DNA of 64,000 nt, from NCBI GenBank assembly GCA_035525495.1, contig DATLED010000042.1:33456-97455 (forward strand), in the 5' to 3' direction. Of the stretch, positions 47,647 through 57,588 are shown one piece after another (position 1 is the stretch's first letter; each line of letters opens with the position of its first letter). Below the pieces are notes generated by a model. It saw nothing but the letters and a program-made list of their open reading frames with translations. It ran no database searches and had not been told where the DNA came from. The translations under genes were made by a program, and so were the position numbers. The stretch comes from DATLED01 sp035525495 (GTDB taxonomy: Bacteria; Actinomycetota; Acidimicrobiia; Acidimicrobiales; CADCTF01).

Positions 47647-50600
47647 GGTGCTCCCCCTGCATCGCTGGTGGATGTGGTCGACGGTCCTCGGCGGCGGCGT
47701 CTCGAGCTGGTGCCGTTGCCATTGCTGTTGGTGGCGGTGCTCGCTCCCGAGCGATTGATGACGGCGTCTGTCGTTCCAAGGTACGACGACACGACGGCCG
47801 GGTGGTTGACGACCTCATCGGGGCGTCCGATCGTGACCACCGACCCGAGGTCGAGCGCCACGATCCGGTCGGCCACGCCGGTGATCAACGGCATGTCGTG
47901 CTCGATGACGAGGAGGCTCGCCCCGGTCGCCTCCCGAATTCGGAGAAGGAGGGGGCCGAGGGCTTCGGTCTCGCGTTGGGCGATGCCCGACGACGGCTCG
48001 TCGAAGAGGATCACCTTCGGTTCGTGGGCGAGGATGCAGGCCAGGTCGACGATCCGGCGGCTCCCGGTGGAGAGCTCGGCAACGAACTTGTCTGCGAACG
48101 CCTCGAGCCTCATCAGTTCGATCAGTTCGCCCACTCGGTCCTGGATCTTCGCTTCTGATGCTGCGACGACCGGGAGCTTCAGCGCGGCGGCGAGAGGGTC
48201 GCGGGACTCGACGCGGCGCTCCAGCGCGAGGGCGAGGGTCTTGGTGACGGTGAGGGCGGGGAAGAGCCGGGCGTCCTGGAACGAGCGTCCGAGACCGAGC
48301 CGAGCCCGAGCATCGGGTGCCATCGTCGTGAGGTCGTAGTCATCGAACAGCACGCTCCCGTGGTCGGGAAGGACGAACCCGGAGATGAGGTCGAACAGGG
48401 TGGTCTTTCCGGCACCATTCGGGCCGATGATTCCGAGAATCTCTCCATCGCGAAGCTCGAAGGAGACGTCGTTGACCGCCCGCACTCCGCCGTAGGACTT
48501 CGAGATGCCGTGCAGGTCGAGGACCGACGCCGGGGACAACGCCCCGAACCGCGACGTGGCCCGTTCGCGTGCCCTCGGCCTGGAAGTGGTCTTGGGTGCG
48601 GCGGCCGACCCGTTCGTCCCTGCGCCTTCGAGGAAGACCGAGCGAAGGATCTCGGGCCGTCGGAGGAGCTCGTCCGTCGGTCCATTGAACCGGATCTCGC
48701 CCTTCTCCATGAAGTACGCGGTCTGGGCGATGGTCAGGGCGATGTTGACCGACTGCTCGACGAGGATGATCGTGGTGCCGCGCTCACGGATCGCTTCGAC
48801 GATCTTGAGCAGTTGTTCGACGATGATCGGAGCGAGGCCGAGCGAGAGCTCGTCGATCATCAGAAGGCGGGGCTTGGCGATGAAGGCCATCCCGAGCGTG
48901 AGCATCTGTTGCTCGCCGCCGGAGAGGTTCCCTCCCGGCTGATCCCACCGCTGTCGGAGCACGGGGAAGTAGGAGAGGACGTTCTCGACGGCCTGATCGA
49001 TGTACGCCTCCTCGCGCCGGTACAGCCACCCGGCGATCTTGAGGTTCTCGGCCACGGTCAACTCCGGAAAGACACCCTTGCCGCCCGGCACCTGGACGAC
49101 GCCCCGACCGACGATCTCGTTCGGGGGGGCGTAGGTCATGTCGACGCCGTCGAAGATGACCGCCCCGGCACTCGACTCGACGACACCCGAGATGGCCTTC
49201 AGGAGCGTCGACTTGCCGGCGCCGTTGGTGCCCAACAGGGCGACGATCTCACCTTCGTCGACTTCGAAGTCGACGCCGAAGAGCACCTGCACGCTGTCGT
49301 AACCGGCATCGAGCCCTCGGACGACGAGGAGCTTCGCTTCGCCCCGCTTCCTCGCGGCCCGGACCTCGGCCATGGCGACGGTCGACGTGCGCAGCTTGTT
49401 GATGTCCGGCCCGAGGAAGTTGCCCGCGCTCGCCAGCATGACCACGCCGATCGCCTGGATCGGGAGGGTCAACAGGATGGCGGTCGAGATGCCGTACTGG
49501 TCGCCGAGGCCGCCGACGATCGGGATGCCGATGAACGCGGGCAGCGTGAACACCGAGCCGATGGAGAACCCCACGGAGCGCACGCGTGGCGGGATCGCGA
49601 GCGAGAACACGGTGTAGAGCGCCGGCAGGATGGATGCCGTCGCCATGGAGACGAGGACGTTCATGACGACTGCCAGCCAGAGGATCTTCGACAGGACGAG
49701 TACGGCGGTGGTGACGCCGGACAGTGCGAGGAGGATGCCGATGAAGCGCGACAGGAGCTTGGGGTCGCGACGCAACAGCTTCGCGGCGAGAGGGATCCCG
49801 AGGAAGAGCCCGACGAACTGGAAGGGTTCGGCGATGGTCTGGACGATGCCGCGCTCTGCGCTGTTCAGACCGAGCACGTCGGCGTAGAAGATGTTCAGCA
49901 GCGGGAGGCGGGCGATGACGGCGAATGCGAGGATCGGCGTGGCGAGCCAGATCCGACGGAGGCTGCGGACCTGCCAGAGGATCCGCATCGCTTCGGCGAA
50001 CGACGCGGGCGCCTCCTCGGTGTTGACGGTCTCCTGGGTCGCGCCCATGAGCTTTCGCTCTTGGGCACCGCGGACCGGCTCCTGGAGTCGCGTCGCGAAG
50101 GCCACCAGCACGAGGGTCGGGACGGCGAAGAGGAGGAAGGGCAGTCGCCATCCGAACCAGTGCCCCAGGAACCCGGCGGTCAGCGGGGCGATGAACTGCC
50201 CGACCGAGTTGGCCGAACTGTGGAAGCCGAACACGGTGGGACGGGCCTTCACCGAGTAGTAGTCGGACAGCAACGCCCGGTGGGTTGCGCCGTTGACCGT
50301 GCGGCCCAGACCGGCGCCGACGCGTGCGACCCCGAGCAGGAGCACAGCGGGGGCCAACCCCGTGAAGAGGGTGAAGAGGCCCCAGACGGCGGCGCCGCCG
50401 GCGGCGATGCGGGTGCGGTTCTTCCTGTCCGCCAACTGCGCCAATGGGATCTCGAGGAGAAGGACGGCGATCCCGGTCAGAGAGATGAGCGCGGTGACGC
50501 CTCTGAGGTTGAGTCCGAAGCTGTCGCGGATGTCGGGCAGCAGCACGCTGAAGGCGCTCTGGTCGAGCTCGTCCACGGCATTGAGGCCGAAGAGGACCAT

Positions 50601-50750
50601 CAACGGGAAGATCGCCTCGCCGGCGGTGGCCCGGCTGGGCCGGAAGGCGGCGAGGCGCTCCTTGAGCGTCAGCTTGTCCTTCGGGGTCGGCGTGGGGCCC
50701 GGCCCCCCCGCTGACGGTGCCGTGTCGGTGGTGTCGAGGGTGTCAGTCAC
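47643..50750 (-). CDS. MFS permease fused to LivF-like and LivG-like ATPases (system 2)
   Basis: 1035 residues with the same plan as system 1. An MFS permease (about 45-460) has helix FLGHWFGWRLPFLLFAVPTL and YYSVKARPTVFGFHSSANSVG. The LivF-like domain has GTNGAGKST near 504, LSGGEQQM, LLMIDELSLGLAP. The LivG-like domain has GPNGAGKTT near 773, LSTGSRR, ILFDEPSSGIAQ. A basic Arg/Thr linker joins the ATPases. The C-terminus has a disordered Asn/Ser/Arg tail (TATNSNGNGTSSRRRR). GTG start overlaps the LivHM2 stop by 8 bp. The MFS part keeps most helices but I cannot tell whether its substrate path is functional. Confidence 0.9.
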   Translation of the reverse strand: MTDTLDTTDTAPSAGGPGPTPTPKDKLTLKERLAAFRPSRATAGEAIFPLMVLFGLNAVDELDQSAFSVLLPDIRDSFGLNLRGVTALISLTGIAVLLLEIPLAQLADRKNRTRIAAGGAAVWGLFTLFTGLAPAVLLLGVARVGAGLGRTVNGATHRALLSDYYSVKARPTVFGFHSSANSVGQFIAPLTAGFLGHWFGWRLPFLLFAVPTLVLVAFATRLQEPVRGAQERKLMGATQETVNTEEAPASFAEAMRILWQVRSLRRIWLATPILAFAVIARLPLLNIFYADVLGLNSAERGIVQTIAEPFQFVGLFLGIPLAAKLLRRDPKLLSRFIGILLALSGVTTAVLVLSKILWLAVVMNVLVSMATASILPALYTVFSLAIPPRVRSVGFSIGSVFTLPAFIGIPIVGGLGDQYGISTAILLTLPIQAIGVVMLASAGNFLGPDINKLRTSTVAMAEVRAARKRGEAKLLVVRGLDAGYDSVQVLFGVDFEVDEGEIVALLGTNGAGKSTLLKAISGVVESSAGAVIFDGVDMTYAPPNEIVGRGVVQVPGGKGVFPELTVAENLKIAGWLYRREEAYIDQAVENVLSYFPVLRQRWDQPGGNLSGGEQQMLTLGMAFIAKPRLLMIDELSLGLAPIIVEQLLKIVEAIRERGTTIILVEQSVNIALTIAQTAYFMEKGEIRFNGPTDELLRRPEILRSVFLEGAGTNGSAAAPKTTSRPRARERATSRFGALSPASVLDLHGISKSYGGVRAVNDVSFELRDGEILGIIGPNGAGKTTLFDLISGFVLPDHGSVLFDDYDLTTMAPDARARLGLGRSFQDARLFPALTVTKTLALALERRVESRDPLAAALKLPVVAASEAKIQDRVGELIELMRLEAFADKFVAELSTGSRRIVDLACILAHEPKVILFDEPSSGIAQRETEALGPLLLRIREATGASLLVIEHDMPLITGVADRIVALDLGSVVTIGRPDEVVNHPAVVSSYLGTTDAVINRSGASTATNSNGNGTSSRRRRRGPSTTSTSDAGGAP

Positions 50751-53076
50751 GGACGGCGGTCCTCCTTCGGCGCTTCACGGAGCCGTTGGTCGGTGGGCCG
50801 AAGGTGGCCAGCTGGTCGTCGTCGTCGACGAGCTCATCGAGCACCGACGACGTGGGCCCGACCGGATCGGCGGGGTCGACTGCGGCCATCGGCGAGGCGA
50901 GGGCGTCGGGCTGTTCGGAGGTCAGCAGGTCGAAGTCGAAGGCGGCCTTGGGCGCATGCGCCTTGTCGGAGTCGGCGCGGACGTCGGCGACGAGGCTCGG
51001 GACGAGGATGCGCCGCCGCGCGGCGACGAGCCGCAGGTACCCATCCCTCGCCTGGTAGATGAGGCTGCCGATCCCGCCGGGCAGCACCATCAACGTGATG
51101 AGGGCGCCGAGGCCGCTCGTGAAGAAGCCGAGCTGGCGGGGCAGGAAGTAGTCGCCGCCTTTGACGAACAGTGCACCGATGATGGCGCCGGGCACGGACC
51201 CGAGCCCGCCGATGACCACCATGGTGAAGACGGCCAGGCTCTGTTCGGGGACGTAGGAGCTGGAGTCGAACGCTTGTTGTTGGTGGACGAAGAGACCGCC
51301 GGCGAATGCCGCCAGGAAACCCGAGATGGCGAAGGCCGTCAGCTTGGCCGTGATGACGTTCACGCCGTAGGTCTGGGCCGCGCGTTCGTTCTCCCGGACC
51401 CCGATGAGGGTCCGACCGGTTCGGCTCTCGTGGATCCCCTGGACGGCGACCAGCGCCAGCGCGAGTCCCGCCAGGATGAGGTAGTAGAAGCGGGTCTCGG
51501 TGTCGACGGCGATGAGCCCGAACAGCGGCGGGCGACTGATGCGGTCCTGCGGGAGCCACCAGCTGAAGAACTCCTGGTTCAACAGGAAGCTCGATGTCGC
51601 GGCCGCGAATGCGAGCGTGGTCACGGCGAGGAACAGGCCCTTGATCCGGAGCGCGGGCAGCCCGATGATCACCGCCACGACGGCCCCGGCGACTCCCCCC
51701 AACAAGAGGGCGATCGACAGGTCCCATCCGAGCCGGTTGCTCACCGACGCGCTGACGGCGCCGCCGATGCCCATGAACGCCACCTGGCCGAGACTCACCT
51801 GTCCTGCCCAACCCGTGAGGACGACGAGCGAGACCCCGATGATGCCGAAGATGGCGATCACGCCGATCAGGTTGACTCGGCTCGCGGGCAGGACCAGCGG
51901 GGCGCACAGGAGCAACACCCCTCCGAGGACCGAAAGACCGATGCGAACGAGGCGAACCTCCGGGATCTTCGCCAGTTCCCTCGGGATGCCGCGGACTTCC
52001 TTCGCCGCCTGCCAGGTGCTCTGCATGTCCGTCCTGGCCGTGATGCCACGGCGCTGGACGAGGAGGGCGACGAGGATGATCGCGAAGAGGATCGGCGCGA
52101 TGAGCAGGCCCCGTCCGGTGTCCCACTGGATGGCCTGTTCGATGATCCCGAGGCCCATGGCGGCCACGAAGATCATCCCCAGCTTCTCCATGCGACCGAT
52201 CACGCAGGCGGCGAGGGCTCGTACGAGGATGGCGGGGCCGAGGATCTGTCCGATCGGAAGGCCGACGATGCCGGCCCGCAGGAAGATGGCGAGTGCGGCC
52301 ATCACGGTCGCGATGACCCACACGATCGTCTGGATCCGCTTGACCGGAACCCCGAGGAGTGCTGCGCGCTCGGTGCTCTGGGCGCTTGCGCGTACGGCGA
52401 TGCCGATGCTCGTGAAACGGAAGAACGCCCCGAGCGACAGGATCACGACGGGCACCGCGATCATGGCGATGACGTCGTTGCCCCGGAAGACGATCGGCTC
52501 GATGGTGAAGGAGAAGTTGAAGGGTGACGGGAAGGACTGCGGCGGGCTGGTGATGTCGAAGAGCCGGGGCAGCACGAGCGCGACTCCGGCGAGCGCGTAC
52601 GACATGAAGAGCGTTGCCACGGTGAGGATCAGGCGCGGCGCCTTGGCGAAGCGTCGGATGATGAGGAACTCGACGAGCAGGCCGAGGACCAGGGCCATCA
52701 CGAGGGCGAGGGGCAGGGCCACGAAGTAGGGGAGCCCGGGCCCCACGATCAGGAGCACTGCGGTCGCCGCGGGAGCGGCGCCGAGGTCGCCCTGAGCGAA
52801 GTTGATGATCCGGTTGGCTCGATAGATCAGCGCGATGCCGAAGCTGATGAGCGCCGTCAGCCCGCCGATGAGCATGCCGCGGACGATGACGCCCAGCGGC
52901 GCCGGCCACAGCAGTTGTTGGACGAAGAGCAGGACCAGGGCGAAGCCGACGGCGTCGAACACCGTCCGGACGCGCTTGTCCTGCAAGATCGTGGCCGCCG
53001 TTGTCTCCCTGGGTGACGCCGACGGTGGACCCGATCCGAATCGACCGGTTGCCCCGTCCCCCCGTAGCTTGAGCAC
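50743..53076 (-). CDS. LivH-LivM fused permease (system 2)
   Basis: 777 residues: LivH-like half (IALIYRANRIINFAQGDLG; GVPVKRIQTIVWVIATVMA) and LivM-like half (VLTGWAGQVSLGQVAFMGIGG; VIGGLGSVPGAIIG). The C-terminal tail starts ILVPSL and ends with acidic and basic disordered segments, as in system 3. The first 35 residues are a polar cytoplasmic extension absent from plain LivH. GTG start at 53076 with GGGGGG just upstream and a sigma-70-like promoter 45 bp away. It heads the operon LivHM2, MFS-ATPase 2, binding protein 2. Normal LivH (about 300) plus LivM (about 400) lengths are accounted for. Confidence 0.9.
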   Translation of the reverse strand: MLKLRGDGATGRFGSGPPSASPRETTAATILQDKRVRTVFDAVGFALVLLFVQQLLWPAPLGVIVRGMLIGGLTALISFGIALIYRANRIINFAQGDLGAAPAATAVLLIVGPGLPYFVALPLALVMALVLGLLVEFLIIRRFAKAPRLILTVATLFMSYALAGVALVLPRLFDITSPPQSFPSPFNFSFTIEPIVFRGNDVIAMIAVPVVILSLGAFFRFTSIGIAVRASAQSTERAALLGVPVKRIQTIVWVIATVMAALAIFLRAGIVGLPIGQILGPAILVRALAACVIGRMEKLGMIFVAAMGLGIIEQAIQWDTGRGLLIAPILFAIILVALLVQRRGITARTDMQSTWQAAKEVRGIPRELAKIPEVRLVRIGLSVLGGVLLLCAPLVLPASRVNLIGVIAIFGIIGVSLVVLTGWAGQVSLGQVAFMGIGGAVSASVSNRLGWDLSIALLLGGVAGAVVAVIIGLPALRIKGLFLAVTTLAFAAATSSFLLNQEFFSWWLPQDRISRPPLFGLIAVDTETRFYYLILAGLALALVAVQGIHESRTGRTLIGVRENERAAQTYGVNVITAKLTAFAISGFLAAFAGGLFVHQQQAFDSSSYVPEQSLAVFTMVVIGGLGSVPGAIIGALFVKGGDYFLPRQLGFFTSGLGALITLMVLPGGIGSLIYQARDGYLRLVAARRRILVPSLVADVRADSDKAHAPKAAFDFDLLTSEQPDALASPMAAVDPADPVGPTSSVLDELVDDDDQLATFGPPTNGSVKRRRRTAVRD

Positions 53077-53119
53077 CTACCCCCCAGCAGTGCGCGGGCC
53101 GGTTTCGGCCACTCCCTGG

Positions 53120-53147
53120 ATTAATGCATCTGCTTGCGCGAAGTCAA
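53120..53147 (-). promoter_or_regulatory. Sigma-70-type promoter of transport system 2 operon
   Basis: On the minus strand, TTGACT (53147-53142), a 16-base spacer, then ATTAAT (53125-53120), which matches TATAAT at four of six positions. The element is AT-rich in GC-rich DNA and lies 43 bp upstream of the LivHM2 GTG. Predicted start of transcription is near 53113. Confidence 0.55.
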
Positions 53148-53163
53148 GCTTCTGGCCCGCTTT

Positions 53164-54369
53164 TCAGTGTGCTTCGTCGAGGAACTTCAGCCCGGTCCCG
53201 ACCTCGGCTCGGAGGGACTTGGCGATGTCCACGAGCTCGGCCCGCGAGAGTGTGCCGGCGACCTGCAGGAACCGGTCCTCGGGCAACTCGATGCGCACCT
53301 GGCTCGCCCGGAGATCGAGAACGGTCGACGCCGAGCCGAAGCCACCGATGCGAAGTGGCTTGGCGGTGAGCGAGTTCTGCGGAACCGCGGAGATGTCGGC
53401 CGCGATCGTCTGGGCCAGCGTCACCATGTCGGGGCCCCGCTGCCAGACGTCGATCACGCTGACCTGAGATCGCGTCTGGCCCTCCTCGAGTCGACTCTGG
53501 AAGGGATTCAGGCGTGGCGGCTCCACCGCAAAACGGCCGAGATAGTCGAATCCAGAAGGATCTTCGACGAGGCGATAGCTGGTGCCCTCGAAGCCGCTCT
53601 GCGGATCGATCGGCCGGTAGAACCCGTTGCCCTCTTCGAAGGGCACCTGCACCTCCCCGGAGAGCTCGAACCGACTCCCCGGAAGCTCGACTCCCACGGT
53701 CAACTTCGTCGCGACCCGTCGCAGCAGCGGCTTTCGGTCCTTGACCCACACCTCCTCCAGGAGAAGTCCGGCGCGGTCGACGCAGAAGTCCGAGTACTCC
53801 CCGACGCGCTTCCCGACTGGCGTGAGCAGACCGGCCGACACCGATGATCCTGCCCGGTAGACCTGGCACTCGCGACCAAGGACCCGCCGTCGCTCTCGAA
53901 CCTCGACGAATCGGTCCTCGACCGCTTCGGCGAGCACGGGCGCGAAGCGGAGGTCGCCCGTCGCCGGTGACGGTGGGTTGACGAGTGAACGTGGTCCCGC
54001 TCCCGTCGACAACACGAGCGATCCGAGGCGTGAGATCCGTGGCCTCGGTTGATGGCCGGTCGCAGCGTCCTCGAAGCGGCCGTCGAACGGTCGACGCACT
54101 TGGATCCGGTCCGTCAAGTGGTGGACGCGGTCGCGGTCGTATCGCTCCAGGGCGTAGACGACCTCGTACGACAGGGGTTCGTCGTCCAACGCGAGGGGGA
54201 CGCTCTCGCGCCCGAGCGCCTTCGATCCTTCTCGAGAGAGCTTGGGAGGCCGGTGGAGCGCGTCCGTCGACGCCACCGCGCTGTAGACGGCGCCGCCGAC
54301 AGGAAGGACGACGAACAGGAGGACGGTCGGGATCAACCAGACCTGGCGGGGCCCCCGCCGTGATGTCAT
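53164..54369 (-). CDS. Type B accessory protein of transport system 3
   Basis: 401 residues. A basic start (MTSRRGPRQVW) and one hydrophobic helix (about 11-32) anchor a beta-rich outer domain. Blocks shared with the type B protein at 44480: YEVVYALE, RRPFDGR, FAPVLAEA, RECQVYRA and YSDFCVDRAG (paired cysteines), GLLLEEVW, FYRPIDPQ, VLDLRASQVRI, and a last helix LVDIAKSLRAE. No enzyme motif. It is the last gene of the system 3 operon, 18 bp after the MFS-ATPase stop. The conserved position next to two copies of the importer argues for a role in uptake or ligand processing outside the membrane. Confidence 0.72.
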   Translation of the reverse strand: MTSRRGPRQVWLIPTVLLFVVLPVGGAVYSAVASTDALHRPPKLSREGSKALGRESVPLALDDEPLSYEVVYALERYDRDRVHHLTDRIQVRRPFDGRFEDAATGHQPRPRISRLGSLVLSTGAGPRSLVNPPSPATGDLRFAPVLAEAVEDRFVEVRERRRVLGRECQVYRAGSSVSAGLLTPVGKRVGEYSDFCVDRAGLLLEEVWVKDRKPLLRRVATKLTVGVELPGSRFELSGEVQVPFEEGNGFYRPIDPQSGFEGTSYRLVEDPSGFDYLGRFAVEPPRLNPFQSRLEEGQTRSQVSVIDVWQRGPDMVTLAQTIAADISAVPQNSLTAKPLRIGGFGSASTVLDLRASQVRIELPEDRFLQVAGTLSRAELVDIAKSLRAEVGTGLKFLDEAH

Positions 54370-54387
54370 GCGGAGATTGTGGCGGTT

Positions 54388-57300
54388 CTAGGTCGTGTTT
54401 CGGCGTCGGGAGCGGCGCGTGCCGGGGGCGGCCGTGGCATCCGCGGCTCCCTTCGAGGCACCGATCCCGATCCCGATCTCCTCGTAGCTGGCGGTGCCGA
54501 GGTAGGACTCGATCACCCGTGGATGGTTGAGCACCTCATCGGGAGTCCCGAAGGCGATCACGCCGCCGAGCTCGAGTGCGACGACATGATCCGCGATCGA
54601 AGCGAGCAGTGGCATGTCGTGCTCGATCACGAGGATGGCGCAGCCGGTGAAGCGCTGTACCTCCTTGAGGACGGGGCCAAGCGCCTCGGTCTCCTTCTGG
54701 GCGATGCCCGACGAGGGCTCGTCGAGGATGAGCACCTTCGGATCGTTCCCGATCAGGGTGGCGATCTCGACCATCCGTCGGGATCCCGTCGAGAGCTCGG
54801 AGATGAACTTGTCGCGGAAGGCCCCGAGTCCGAGGAGCCCGATCAGCTCCTCGACGCGCGCGTCGATGCGGGACTCCGACTCGGCCACCGAGGGAAGACC
54901 GAAGGCCGCCGCGAGGGGACTGGTGATCTCGACGCTCTGGGCCAGCGACGCGGCCATCGCCTCCCGAACGGTGAGCGACTGCCACAGGCGAGCGTCCTGG
55001 AAGGAGCGACCGAGCCCGGCGGCGGCCCGCCTGTAGGGCGGCCAGCCCGAGACGTCGTGGCCGAGGAAGAACACCTGGCCGCCGTTCATCGGGATGAAGC
55101 CCGAGATCATGTCGAAGATGGTGGTCTTGCCGGCCCCGTTTGGTCCGATGAGGCCGAGGATCTGGTCCTCGTGCAGCTGGAAGCTGGCGCCGTTCACGGC
55201 GGTGACACCGCCGTAGCGTTTCACGATGTCGATCGCCTCGAGCACGACGGGGCGCTCGAGCAGCGCGTCGCGGCGAGCCAGGTCGGCCTTCCGCTCTGCC
55301 GCGGTCATCGTGACGGTCGGCTTCGACGACTCCGCGTTCGCAGCGGCGCCGAGCTCCATGCCCTCCTGGGCGCCTTGGAGGAACACGGACCTGAGGATGT
55401 CGGGACGTTCGAGCAGCTCGTCCGTCTTCCCGAAGAAGCGGATCTCCCCCTTCTCCATGAACACGGCCCGCTCGGCGATGCGAAGTGCGACGTTCACCGA
55501 CTGCTCGACGAGGATGATGGTCGTGCCCTGATCGTGGATCTCCCGCACGATGTCGAGGAGCTGCTCCACGATGGTGGGCGCGAGGCCGAGCGAGAGCTCG
55601 TCGATCATCAGCAACTTCGGCTTGGCGATGAAGGCCTGCGAGAGCGAGAGCATCTGCTGCTCCCCTCCCGAGAGGGCGCCGGCGGCGGTCTCTGCGCGCT
55701 TCTCGAGGATCGGGAAGAGGTCCATGACCCGCTTCGTCGCCTCGTCCAGGTACTCCTTGTCCTTGCGGTACATCCACCCCGCGGCGCGCAGGTTCTCCGC
55801 AACGGTCAGCGACGGGAAGATGCCGCGACCCCCGGGCACCTGTGCGATGCCGAGATGGGCCGACTGGATGGCATCGGCGTTGGTGATGTCCTGACCGTCG
55901 AAGATGATGGCGCCCGACATCGGTTGGATGATCCCGGAGATGGCCTTGAGGAGCGTCGACTTGCCGGCGCCGTTCGTGCCGAGCAGTGCGATGATCTCGC
56001 CGTCGCTGACCTCGAAGTCCACGTCGAACAGGATCTGGGTCTGGTCGTAGCCGGCGTTGAGACCGCGGATGACCATCATCTGCGGATCGCCGTCGAGTCG
56101 CCGCTTGCGGGCTTCGGCCTGCGTCAGGGCCGACTGCTGGACCTTGAGGATGTCCTCGTTGATCGGTCCGCCCGCCGAGGACAACATGAACGAGCCGATC
56201 AGATAGACCGGAATGACGACCATGAGACCGTGACGGATGTTGTCCTCGCCGAGGCTGGCGATGACCAGACCGAACGGCGCGCCGAGGATGTACCAGACGG
56301 CACCGGTGGCGAAGCCGAGCGCCCGCATCCTCGGTGGGATCACGAGGCTGATGACGGCGATGACGCCAGGCCCGAGGATGGCGTTGCACCCGGCTCCAAC
56401 GGCCGAGAAGACGACGGAGAGCAGGAGCCACGGCGACACCGCCAGCCCCGCGATGCAACCCGCATACGCCACGGCCGCGAGCGCCAACATCCGCATGACG
56501 AGCCCGGGGTTCCGGGTCATGAGCCTCTGGACGTAGCTGTAGCCGAAGATCACGCCGGCGATCTGGAAGACCTCTGTCCCCGCACCGATGAGCCCCCGCT
56601 GGAACGGGCCGAGACCGAACTCCTCGTCGTAGTACACGTTGAGGAACGTCCCGAGACCGATCCCACTGGCGGTGAGGAATGGCAGGGAGTAGTAGATGCG
56701 GCGAGCCGACTTGTTGTTGAACAGCACGCGAAAGGTCTCCGCCAGCCCCGCCGCCTTCTCCTCGACCTCCGCGGTCTCCTCGTCGGCGCCCGCCGCCAGG
56801 CGCTCGTGGACGCCGCGCTTGGGCTCACGCAACTTCGTGGCCGCGAAGAAGACGCAGATGAACGTCGGGAAGGACAACAGGTAGAACGGGAGCTGGGCGC
56901 CGGCAACGGCGCCGAGCGCTCCGGCCACGAGTGGACCGATGATCTGGCCGACGTTGTTCGCCAGGCTGTGGGCGTAGAACACCCGCGCCCGGCTCTCGAG
57001 GGGGTAGTAGTCGGACAAGAGGCTGCGGTGGGTCGTGTTGAGGTTCTTGGCGACGGCCGACCCGACTCGGGCGAGATAGAGGATCCCGATGCTGGTGATC
57101 CCGATCGAGAGTCCGGTCAGGATCGAGAAGCAGCCCCACGCAAACGCGCCCGCCGTGGCGATCCGCACCCGGTTCCGGCGGTCGGCGAGGTACCCGATCG
57201 GGATCTCGAGCAGGAGGTTGACGAACAGGACGAGGGTCGTGATGGCGGTGATCCCCGTGAGGCTCAACCCGAAGGCGTCGCGGATCTCGGGAGTCAGCGT

Positions 57301-57588
57301 CGAGAACGCGATGCGGTCGAGCTCGTCGACGGCGTTGAGCCCGAACAAGATGGCCAGCGGGGTGACGCCCGTCCTTCCCGCGACCTTCTTGAGGTTGAAC
57401 GACTCCCAGAACCCGACCTTGTCCTCGACGCCGAACGAGGCCGGCGAGGTGTCTCCCGCGTCGGGGTTGGCTTCGGAGAGGAGGTCGTCCGGGTCCAGGT
57501 GGCCGAGGGCCTCAGGGACCCCGTCCAGTGCGTCCTCGACGACGTCGCCGACTCGGCCGCGGCGGCGAGGAGTGCGGGTCGAGGCCAT
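54388..57588 (-). CDS. MFS permease fused to LivF-like and LivG-like ATPases (system 3)
   Basis: 1066 residues. An N-terminal charged extension (about 1-75) precedes the MFS permease (about 75-480, for example LLSDYYPLESRARVFYAHSLANNVGQ). The LivF-like ATPase has GTNGAGKST near 535, LSGGEQQML, LLMIDELSLGLAP. The LivG-like ATPase has GPNGAGKTT near 813, LSTGSRR, LILDEPSSGIAQ. The ATG at 57588 shares one base with the LivHM3 stop (TGATG). A longer frame running to 59217 is a shadow inside LivHM3. Closest in plan to system 2, with a longer N-terminus. The MFS part is again not needed for a complete ABC importer, so its role is an open question. Confidence 0.9.
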   Translation of the reverse strand: MASTRTPRRRGRVGDVVEDALDGVPEALGHLDPDDLLSEANPDAGDTSPASFGVEDKVGFWESFNLKKVAGRTGVTPLAILFGLNAVDELDRIAFSTLTPEIRDAFGLSLTGITAITTLVLFVNLLLEIPIGYLADRRNRVRIATAGAFAWGCFSILTGLSIGITSIGILYLARVGSAVAKNLNTTHRSLLSDYYPLESRARVFYAHSLANNVGQIIGPLVAGALGAVAGAQLPFYLLSFPTFICVFFAATKLREPKRGVHERLAAGADEETAEVEEKAAGLAETFRVLFNNKSARRIYYSLPFLTASGIGLGTFLNVYYDEEFGLGPFQRGLIGAGTEVFQIAGVIFGYSYVQRLMTRNPGLVMRMLALAAVAYAGCIAGLAVSPWLLLSVVFSAVGAGCNAILGPGVIAVISLVIPPRMRALGFATGAVWYILGAPFGLVIASLGEDNIRHGLMVVIPVYLIGSFMLSSAGGPINEDILKVQQSALTQAEARKRRLDGDPQMMVIRGLNAGYDQTQILFDVDFEVSDGEIIALLGTNGAGKSTLLKAISGIIQPMSGAIIFDGQDITNADAIQSAHLGIAQVPGGRGIFPSLTVAENLRAAGWMYRKDKEYLDEATKRVMDLFPILEKRAETAAGALSGGEQQMLSLSQAFIAKPKLLMIDELSLGLAPTIVEQLLDIVREIHDQGTTIILVEQSVNVALRIAERAVFMEKGEIRFFGKTDELLERPDILRSVFLQGAQEGMELGAAANAESSKPTVTMTAAERKADLARRDALLERPVVLEAIDIVKRYGGVTAVNGASFQLHEDQILGLIGPNGAGKTTIFDMISGFIPMNGGQVFFLGHDVSGWPPYRRAAAGLGRSFQDARLWQSLTVREAMAASLAQSVEITSPLAAAFGLPSVAESESRIDARVEELIGLLGLGAFRDKFISELSTGSRRMVEIATLIGNDPKVLILDEPSSGIAQKETEALGPVLKEVQRFTGCAILVIEHDMPLLASIADHVVALELGGVIAFGTPDEVLNHPRVIESYLGTASYEEIGIGIGASKGAADATAAPGTRRSRRRNTT

